Shown here: one piece after another, positions 54,582 through 64,000 of the stretch
Layout: each line of letters starts with the position of its first letter
Position numbering within the stretch: the stretch's first letter is position 1
From: Tetranychus cinnabarinus
Lineage: Eukaryota > Arthropoda > Arachnida > Trombidiformes > Tetranychidae
Assembly: GCA_022266195.1 (NCBI GenBank)
Contig: WHVY01000002.1
Coordinates: forward strand, 77,001 to 141,000
Direction of reading: 5' to 3'
DNA length: 64,000 bases
The notes under the pieces: model-generated
Told to the model about the DNA's origin: nothing
Databases searched by the model: none
What the model saw: only the letters and a program-made list of their open reading frames with translations
Program-made: the position numbers and the translations under genes

Positions 54582-56094
54582 ATGTTATTTCGAATTTTGT
54601 TTCATTTTTTATTCATCTTTATTTCACAAGACTTTGTGAACCTCTTTTATAATTCCAATTTCTTAAGGAATAGTGATATAAGTGATTCGTCGAGGATTAA
54701 TTTTTTATCATCTTGGATGGTTAGTGCTTTTTGTCCATCCAATTGTCGATGCAATGATAACAAACTGGAAGCTGTTTGTTCCAATGCTTCTCTCACCATC
54801 ATACCGATCACATTGAATCCGAATATGAGGAAAATTCTCCTCAATTCAAATCAAATAGTTAAACTAAGTACTGATTCATTTAGTGTTTATCGTAATATTG
54901 AATCTCTCGACCTGTCCCATAATAAATTGGATACTTTAGAAGACTACTCTTTTAGAGGATTAAGTAAATTGAAGGTGAGTTTAACACAATTTTCTTATTC
55001 TTTTTACTTTTTTATTGAATGACAAATTAAGTGAATTTTCTGCAATTGAGTTTTGTTTAATATTTTTGCTGATAACCAATGCATGTCCAACCTCGATGAA
55101 AATTTGATTGGAAATCTTGTTTTGAAAAATTTTTAATTCCCTGTCTTCTATTTCTCCCTAGACGCTTCATCTAAATGGAAATAAACTTCTAGTTTTCACT
55201 AATTCCACATTCAATGGTCTTTCAGGATTGGAAGATCTTTACCTTAATGATAATTTATTATCTAATTTAAATGACTCCGTTTTCAAAGGGCTACTAAATC
55301 TGAAGCAGCTAAATCTCAATCGAAACCGGTTGAATTATCTAGAACCTCGTGCTTTTGATGGTTTGAAAAATTTAAGGACACTTTTTTTAGTAAATAATTC
55401 ACTAAATATGGATTATTCAAGTTTATCGAATGATCAGTTGTCTTCAACGCCGTCAACCTTTAATTCTTCAAGCTTAAACTTGAGCGATATTCTTGTTGCA
55501 CTTTCACCACGTTACTTACCCAACTTGATGGAATTGCATCTTGGTGGTAATAATTTTCCTTCTATAAAAAAGGAAAATTCTCCTTTCTTCAGTGGAATGG
55601 ATCCATCTGAAAGTATAACTCCATCTGACTCTTCAGATTTCATGTTGGAACAAAGTGAAAGCAATAATCAGAATCATCATTATTCGCACGAAAGCTCAAA
55701 ACGACGTGAATCACATGAATTAAAATTTTGGAGTAATTTGCAAGAATTATCTCTAGAAGGATGCTCAATCAGTTCAATTGAATCTGGAGCTCTAAATGGT
55801 TTACCCAAACTAACTACTTTAAGACTCAACAATAATAATTTTCAGGTAATTATTTGGTTAATTAATTTTTATGCCTTAATGACTATTTCAACTTACCTAA
55901 AAGGTTTAATTGATTAAATGAATTTCATGTTTCTTACTTATAAATAGCAAGTGCCAAAGGATATTTTTTCAGATTTGGGTAAACTTGAGGTTCTTCAGAT
56001 TGGAGGAAATCCTTTTACAACAATCAACTCAACATCATTTACCACTTTAACCAGTCTCAAAAGTCTTGATATAAGTCGTTGTCCTCATCTCAAT
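54582..56094 (+). CDS. Secreted or membrane leucine-rich-repeat protein, 5' part (incomplete)
   Basis: Three exons (54582-54974, 55162-55845, 55948-56094), all phase 0, give the first 408 residues. A signal peptide (MLFRILFHFLFIFIS) leads to an LRR N-terminal cysteine cap (CPSNCRCNDNKLEAVC, about 51-66). At least eight LRRs follow, for example NIESLDLSHNKLDTLEDYSF, TLHLNGNKLLVF and LEDLYLNDNLLSNL. A low-complexity Ser/Asn/His-rich insertion (about 280-330) interrupts the repeats. The last exon ends in the middle of a repeat (LDISRCPHLN) at a good GTAAGT donor, so more exons must exist. None was found in the next 7.9 kb. The family is extracellular LRR (neuronal or developmental surface receptors); the exact orthologue is not determinable. 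Confidence 0.8.
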
Positions 56095-59000
56095 GTAAGT
56101 TGTTGTTATTTCTTCTCATCCTTTTCTCACTTTTCCCTTTTCTATTTATCAAATCACTTACTTTTTCATCTCATCCAGTTAACTGACGATTCCAATTCGT
56201 TTAATTGTTGTTCTATTGTTTGCATTGTCATCACTTGAAATAACTTTCTCTGCTCTCTTTGATCATTTTACTCTTCCATTAACCATCATCAACAATCAAC
56301 GTCTACTCTTTTCCTTTCCATAGATTACTTTTCGTTTTTCTCCTCTCTTATGAATTAAACTTATTTGTTGTGAACAACTGATTAACAGGGGACAGAAGGG
56401 ATAAAAGAAGATGATGAGGATGAGAATGACAAAAGAAGTTAACTCCTTTTCTTTATGCTGACTATTGAATGCAGTTTCAGTATGAAGCTTATCTTGTCCG
56501 CTTATTCGCTATTGTGTCCGATTTCTTGTTTCTCAGCATCAATCTGTTTGTGTATATGGTAATCATGCTCGTAATTAATCCTTAATCAATAATATTTTAT
56601 GATAAATCAGACAAGCTATTTTAAATGTATAAATTACAATTTATCTTTTCAGGCACAGATAAACATTTTTTATTTTCAAGTTTTAACTGTTTTCATGTTC
56701 GTAGTAATCGGTTTACACTCACACTTTAATTGTTATTATCATCATTATCATGTTATTGTTGCTATGTAATGTTGAAAAAGATAAATCTCTACTCAAATAT
56801 TAGTTATTTAATCGCTCAATCGGATTAAATTTTCAACTTTTGTTCAGTATTTTCACATTGTTCGTACACTTTGAAAGGATTAGATGCTAAGAGTTCTAAT
56901 TCAATTTCAGATTAATTTGATTGGCTCTTCAATTGATGTGACAATGTTTCTTCTCTATTCAAATCCTTTCGCTTATTTTCACACTTTATTTCATTCTCAT
57001 TCAACTAACAATCAATTATCATCATTAGACCTCTCTTCAGTTTCTCTTCCCATGCAAGGTATTAATATTGTCGATTTGTTTCGTTTTTCGTTTCCGTTTC
57101 CTAAAAGCTCTTTCAATAATTTCTCACACATTTCGCAAATTCAATCTTCCAGCTTGGATGAAAATATCCTTTTATGTACTCCCATTGATAAAAGTATCAA
57201 AAAATAACAAAAGCATAGTAGTTAATGATATTGACCATATAACCTGGTTTCCTTATCAGTAGGTTTGATTGAGTTATTGTTGTACATGAACTATATGTGT
57301 TTTAAATATTGATTATTTCATATCACGCGATCAGATGAAAGAGTTATCGTTAGGGTTGAATAAAGGTGAATCAAATTGGATCACTGAATATCATACTTGA
57401 AAATAAAATTTAATAAATTAATTATGATGAAGCTTCTTCACACAATTAATTGTTAGTATCGATTACAAAACGGCAGAAAGGTATTGCCTCTTAAAACAAT
57501 TAAACAGACAATTAGATTTATGAATCTTATCAATTTTGTTACTTTCAAGTTTAATGATTTGAAATGAACGAAAGATGCGAAAAAGCAGAATAAATTTACC
57601 TTTTCAATCAATTTAATCAACACTGATAACTTATTGCATGTTAATTGTTATGTAAAATCATAATTTTTATAAATTGTAAAATAATATTAAATATGAGAAA
57701 TATTACCTCACCTTTACAGTTTTTATTATTAATTAACCCTTGAAGCAATTGTTTTTACATCATTACCTGGTCATGGATTGATGATCTTTTTCCCTGATCA
57801 TTTTAACCAGCAATAAATGCTATCAGTTGAAATTCCGAAAGGCCAAGAGCACAGATTGCTCAAGGCAGCAATTAGGTTTGGTCACAACCTTCATTTGCTC
57901 TCTCGACGATTCTTGATAAAGTAATTAATTTTTCCAATAACTAGATTAAAATTTCTCTTTACAATTCATAAATTGTTCATAAATTTTATTTGAATTACCA
58001 TTATTTTGAATAATGTATCAATCGAGAATTAAATTAGATTACATTTGACATTGTAAAATTTAATATTCATTATAGCATACTTTCATCATTTTAAAATTAA
58101 TTTCTGCTTCCATTTAAATTGCAAAACTAAAAGAGGAACCGACTGATGGAACATCAACTTTTTCAATCTTTTGTAACATCATTTTACATCGCCTGAAGAA
58201 TGCATCAAACCTTTGTGTTCAGGCCTAATTGTCTTACTCATTTGTCAGTATTTCATGTTGAACCTTTCAACTGGTTAGTTGATTGTCAAATAACTAATGG
58301 TGAATAATGAATAACTTGTCAAATGGCTGTTAATTTCTGCTTTCAATCCGACAATGTTGATATCTATGTTTGACTTTGTGTCATTTCATCAATTTAACCC
58401 TTGAGATAACAAAATTTATTTTTGTAAATCTTTCTTTTAACGGCAAAACAAGCATATCTTTACCGGTTAGTCTAACAATCTGTTGTTCAATTGTCCTGTT
58501 AATCAGACAATTAAAGTCATTGGATGCGTCAATTTTTTATCTCAACGGTTAGTTCAAAAGATATTTTTTGAAATATAAAAATCTCTAACCAACTTTTAAT
58601 GTCATTAGTCAATCAATTTTACCGTTTGCATTGATATTTAAATCGCATTTAGTTGCTATCGCTTTCTCGCTTTTTATGTACAATACCTGACGATGACTAA
58701 GTGACTTTTGAGTAAGATAAAGTTGCTTTATATCCATCATTATCATCAATTTGATTTACTGGTTTTCAGTTGACTATCTACTCAGAGGATTGGATATAAT
58801 TCTAAATCTCAGTCAAATCTTTTCTAGATTTCCATTCAACTGAAAATTGATCCCATGGAACAGTATTTTATTCTGAGCATCAATGAATTCTGAATAAAGG
58901 GAAAAAAGTATTTTTATATTTGCATTGAAAAACGCAGTAAAGTAACTCATCTCTACATTTTCCTCTTTTTTCTTTCATATCTTTTATGCTTGACAATTGA

Positions 59001-62000
59001 TTTTCAATATTTTTGTATAAACATACATTACATATTCAATTATATTAACATAAAAATTGCTTAACTAAACGCAAACGATTCCGTTTACTCAAAAAATTCA
59101 ATTTTTAATGACAAAAATTTCAATTTTGTTTCTATAAACTTCAAGTAAATTTAATATAAAAATCAATACTCAGCTCCTGATTGTATTGAGTGATAACACT
59201 ATTACTAACTGTTTGCTGATTAGGAAAAAGACGAAAAAATGATCCCTTCCCATATTTTATATTTCACTATCTCCATCATCTGCATCATTAATAATACAAT
59301 TTTTGGTAAAAAGTTGAATCCAAGTGAAGAGGCGTTTGGTGTTAACTTGGTCTACTGTTGAGATACAAATAAGATCTCAACTTGATCTTAACTTCTGAAA
59401 AAAGCAAATTAATGAAACTAAGGTTTGGCCAATGAAGTTGGTGATCGAGATTTGCAATTGTTATAATGATTTTTATTAGCATTTTTCAATCTTTCTCATC
59501 CCATGTTGGGTGCAGCAACCATCAGCATCCTTTACTTTTTTATGAATCATCGGCCTCTTTGTCTTGTAACCTCAGTAATGAAAACATTAAGAAAGTTCAA
59601 TGATTAATCAGAAGCTTTCACTACTCGTTATTAACATTTTCACCCAATTTAAAATGTTTCTGATAATCCTGCTCACTGTTATTGGCTTGAAGATTGCAAT
59701 CGATGATGTGGTTTCCAATTATTTTTGAATTTTAAATTTTTTGACATTTTTGGTGCAAAAATTTGTTAATTAATTGATGCGCCATCGAGCGTTCAATTGA
59801 GCGCAATAATGATGTGATGAGCTTGCTACTTATAATCAATTGAAGTAGACCGAGCTGATCATAACTTTGATGGAAAAATGGATTAATTCAGAACGTTCTT
59901 ATTATACGTTATCAGAGTTATCAAGTAAATTTTATTAACTTCACCAAAATTTGATGAATAAAGTTTATTAAGGAAGATGGAAAAGATGATGATGAGATGA
60001 AATGTACATCATCATGTCCTCTTTTTTCAGTTCATTTTCTTACAACTTAATGGTAATATTAAATTTGAACCCTAAGACTTGCCCTCCTCATCCAGGTTAA
60101 CATGAAAGTGAAGAATCGATTTTTCATCCCATTACAAGTCTGATACCATAATTTATATGCCAACATGAGGAAGACAAGTTGAGCGATTTGCTCTTCTCTC
60201 TATTCATCAATGCAAATTTTTTGTTATTTCCCATCTTGTTTCTATCACTATCATCCTCATCATCAGTTTTTAATCTTTTTATTCTCTTTATTATTAAATC
60301 AGTTGACTCATGGATTGAAAGACCATGAGATAAATGAAACATCTCAGTCTTGTATAGAGAAATTTTTGTGAAATGATGAGCTTGCAAAAAGAAACAATGA
60401 AACGAAAGCGAAAGAGGCTATGATAAACATTTGCTTTATTCAAATACTTATCACCTTTGTTTAATTCATCAAATATTCAACCATGGAAATTGAATTGGCA
60501 GATTTTTTCATATCTGATTCTCAAATAATCACAATATAATTGTCAAGAGATTTGATAAACAACGTAAAATCTTTCTGATCCATCAATTAATCTTCACTCA
60601 AAATTGATTTGAAAAACATCCATTGTCCCAAAATCCACGTTTCCATTATTTACTGTTGAAAGAAAACTTTATTTTCATTCATTCTTTTGACCCATTTGGC
60701 TGATTGTCCGATCTTATCTTTTATCCTTTCTTTACCTTCAAATCCAATTAAAGTACTCACTCCAACCCATTTAATCCCATTGATTTCATGAACATTTCCC
60801 TTCCCTTATCTTTACTTCAGTCATTTTCATCACCATTGAAACTATCAATACTCTTTCCTGACAATCATAGGAAAATAATGTTTTTTTTGTAAAAAATCGA
60901 TTGTCAGTAAATCGCTTCTCTTTGATTTTAGATGTCATTTCTGTATGAAAATGAAGACTAGAAAAATAAAGCCAAGTGGATATTATGAACATTTGGTTTT
61001 ACAATAATCATAATGTTCTTATCTCTTATTCTGACTTTGGTTTCCTGCTACTATTCTGAATCTATCGCTGATATCTTAAATTCTTTTCCGGTTTTTCTGA
61101 GCAATTTCAATGTTTGCAGATGATCCTTGAGTCCACTATGATGATAAACGTACTTCCTTCCTCAGCAATCAATCATTGCATTCATTGTCATACTCATCAT
61201 CATCCTTATCATTGACCATTGATAGCAACGTAACCTCACAATTGAATAATTATGTTATAAACAGTTATTATCGCTCACTGTAGATGATAATAATAATCAT
61301 TATCATTATTATTTTGGCAATTATTGGAATTATCATGAGATAGATCGATAATGATGATGATGTACTTAAGTTAACAGCGTAAATATGCCCATAAAAGGTT
61401 CTTGATTCAAATTTTTCCATTAATGTATTTAATACATGAGATTCAATTAGAGTTGAATTTTGAAATAGCAATGAATATTACTGAAAAGAGGGAAAATATT
61501 TTCATTGTTTTCATTCATCTTTTAACAATGCATTTAAATCCCAATGCTCTGGTGTTGATTATTTAACTTTTGAATAAGATTCGCCAAGAATATAAATAAT
61601 TGCTCCTTTTTATTACATCTTTTATTTAATATAAATTATATTTTTTCAGAATTAATTCCTACAATTCATAAGTCCTCTCCTACTTGTTATCAAGTTTCAA
61701 CTTTATCATTTTCCTCATCATACATGGTTTTTGATTATAATGATGGTGCATCTTGAACGAAACTAATAACCAAGAAGCAAAGGAGATGATTATCTGGTGC
61801 ATCTTCCGGTGGCAATATTAAACTACCTTCCATTGCATTGGTTATCATTATTTTAATCATTACTAGCATTATCATCAACATTCTCACAGCGTTAATGTAC
61901 ATAAAATGTTCTCCACAATGATGATGATGATAATGATGATGACGATCATCATTCTGTTATCCTTAAATTTAAGGTAACATCCTATTTGATCCTTGGCTCC

Positions 62001-64000
62001 AAACTATGCAAAGTGAAAAGAGATTACATCAATAGCAACGTCTTGTTATATTTATAATACATAACAAAGTTGATGTTTTGATTGTCGGTTGTTGTTGCTT
62101 CCACAGAAGCAACACCAACTACTCATGAAACTTGCAACTTGAAGACGGAGATTCCTTATCATCATCGTTATTTTATTATTATGGCTATTATTATTATTAC
62201 CCTGTGATTACCAATTGGACATCCGTTGTGTGCGTGTCTGACCTCGCATGCTCTTTTCACTATTACAATTGTATTATTGGCAAATAACAAAACAAAATCG
62301 TTGAGAAATAATAATGATAATAATAATAACAACGACCTACAACGCCTCTGTTGATGAGAAAACTCGATTCCTCCCATTTTTTTGTAACCAAACTTGATCA
62401 CCATCATCAACATGATCATCAACTCATGTTTTCTTATTCATCATCTTATTTTCAATTTTTACCTTTAAAAGCTCCCGTTTTACATGGGCCAAAGTTTGAT
62501 CCGCCTTCTAACAAACTGGCCTTTGCATGCATACAAAATTGCCTTAGCTCTTAATGACCTCTGCTACTTTGCTTCCTTGCGGCTAAAATGTGGACGGTAA
62601 ATCGATGGCAACAAAATTTTGAGGAAATAATGATAATTTAAGAAGACGATATATAATCGACTTTATCTAGCAAGTCTATGGTTTGTGTTTTGTCCGGGTT
62701 TTCAGATTGTAAGATGATGATGAGGAGGAGGAGATACAAGGAACTAACAGAAGACGAAAAAGAAGCAAAATAATGATGGGTTTCAACATGATAGCTCAAG
62801 GAATTTCCCTTTTCTCTTGGTTATGTTGATGTTATTGCTTTCTTTTTTTAACTGCAAACATCGATGGACCAACTTCAAATGATGTATTCTTAAGGATCAG
62901 TTAGAACTGATTTAATCTTTTCATCATTTGGAATAGCATTCATTTAGCAAATTTTTGGTTCCTTTTACTTTCTTAAACTTAGCCACTCCTTTATTAATCA
63001 GTGGTATTTGCTGTTTCATACGTTATCATCAACCTTATAATCATGATGGAGAAACTTTGTTGAACATTTTCCACTTTCATCATTATTATCACTCTGTTAT
63101 TATTTTCTTGTTTTTCCTAAAAATTACATTATACTTTGTCTTTACATTGGTTGATTTAATTTGTTTTGTTTATCATTTCATTTGATTGTTGTTTTTCTGG
63201 TAAACATGAAAATCTATTTTTTATCGTTCCCCTGGTAATCATTGCATGATTATATTATTTGGTTGACAATTCTGTTTGTTTACATAAACTACATAATCTG
63301 ATTATTCCCATTCATGATGATTCAATTTAAAAAAAAGACTTAACAAATTGTTTCATTGGATTAACCAGAATAGTTTCAAACGCACTTATTTCTTATTTTG
63401 CGCTTCTTCTTCATTATCTGATTAATGCCATTTCAAGATAAATTAATTAATCAAATAACAGCGATTCCAGCAAAGAGACGGAAAGTTGATCTAAAAATAA
63501 GGTGTAGCCTCGTCATTAGATGAAACCTACGATTTTTGATTCTATTAATTAATCAAAAACATGGAGTGAAATTTTTGAAATTCTTGAGATTCCATTTACT
63601 TTATTTGCTTGTAAAAACAATTTACTTAATATTTTAGTCCAGTTTTGATCAATTAATTTGTAATTTGAATTCTTCTTTTAGGGTAAAATAAGACTAAAAA
63701 TTACTTTAACGAAACAATTAACTGATGTAATCACTGTTACCAGCACTGTATTAATTCAATTAACAGTAAACAAGTTTGTGTGAATGTTGAGATTTTGAAA
63801 ATACTTATCCATTAATGCTATGGAAAGGCTTTTACCATCATTATCATCATCATCATGATGATCATCTCTTTGATGTTTCCTTGGAGAGAAATGATGATTT
63901 CTCTTTCAACACGCACTCATTTTCCCCTTAACACTTATTTGCTCTTACAATTTTCCTTCTTTTTTCGCATAACAAGTTTCATTGTTTGTTTGACTTGAAG
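56095..64000 (+). other. Probable long intron, microsatellite-rich
   Basis: 7.9 kb with no supported exon, probably intron 3 of the LRR gene continuing past the window. It is rich in ATG/CAT trinucleotide tracts (for example GATGATGATGAT-like runs near 61918-61945 and CATCATCATCATGATGATC near 63845-63863) and ATT tracts near 62168-62200 and 62305-62330. ORFs at 56884-57207, 58370-58552 and 62351-62554 show no LRR or other domain. Such length is unusual for this genome and may hold regulatory elements. Confidence 0.4.

Noticed and set aside
56884..57207. 107-codon ORF downstream of the LRR exons
   Set aside because: It contains one LDLSSVSL-like string but no LRR periodicity, and the phase and splice borders do not connect it to the preceding exon convincingly.
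1..64000. CRISPR arrays, prokaryotic operons, integrated virus genes
   Set aside because: No regularly spaced repeats, no ribosome-binding-site architecture and no viral polymerase, integrase or envelope-type ORF was found; all confident genes are eukaryotic with introns.

Overview
The window is arthropod nuclear DNA. It is strongly AT-rich, with short spliceosomal introns (mostly 60-210 bp), several intronless genes and tight gene spacing. Troponin I, a TATA-driven Tyr/Trp/Ser-rich secreted (cuticle-like) protein and a 12-exon NRF-6-type acyltransferase argue for an arthropod. The compactness and base composition fit a small-genome trombidiform mite (spider-mite-like), but that last step is inference. 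I rebuilt exon structures by hand from splice sites and checked that phases match; all coordinates are genomic spans including introns.

Layout. 1-9.8 kb: 3' end of an unknown gene; sorting nexin 3 (+); a secreted cuticle-like protein (-); a small secreted His-rich peptide (+); exosome subunit RRP46/EXOSC5 (-); then a dispersed repeat and a tRNA-derived SINE. 9.8-20.6 kb: mitochondrial RPUSD4-type pseudouridine synthase (+), hnRNP A/B (+), DEF8 (-) head-to-head with CCT8 (+), SDHC (-), a CRAL-TRIO protein (-). 22.2-34.8 kb: fatty-acid elongase (+), a SAM methyltransferase (+), troponin I (-, 8 coding exons), NRF-6-like acyltransferase (-, 12 exons). 36.9-49.8 kb: TFAP4/cropped (-) divergent from LDB/Chip (+), lysosomal phospholipase A2/LCAT-like (-), ALR/Erv1 (-), ZC3H11A (+), actin N-acetyltransferase NAA80 (+), PPP1R14 family inhibitor (+). 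50.2-54.1 kb: a large palindrome carrying two identical copies of proteasome alpha-1 (PSMA1) in divergent orientation, with a full AATF gene at the right end and a truncated AATF copy at the left. 54.6 kb to the end: the 5' half of a leucine-rich-repeat surface protein, then about 8 kb of microsatellite-rich sequence that is probably intron.

Most genes are single-copy housekeeping genes (proteasome, chaperonin, exosome, respiratory complex II, mitochondrial disulfide relay, RNA binding) mixed with tissue-specific ones (muscle, cuticle). They do not form a pathway. The outstanding structure is the PSMA1/AATF palindrome: outer arms of about 1305 bp look identical base for base, including intron and 3' sequence, while the sequence inside the arms is homologous but strongly diverged. 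This points to an old inverted duplication whose gene parts are being homogenised by arm-to-arm gene conversion. Other items worth following are a SINE with a clear pol III promoter, a repeat family present twice, a miRNA-sized intronic hairpin, a foldback/MITE-like element, and recurring YY1-like (AAGATGGC) promoter motifs.
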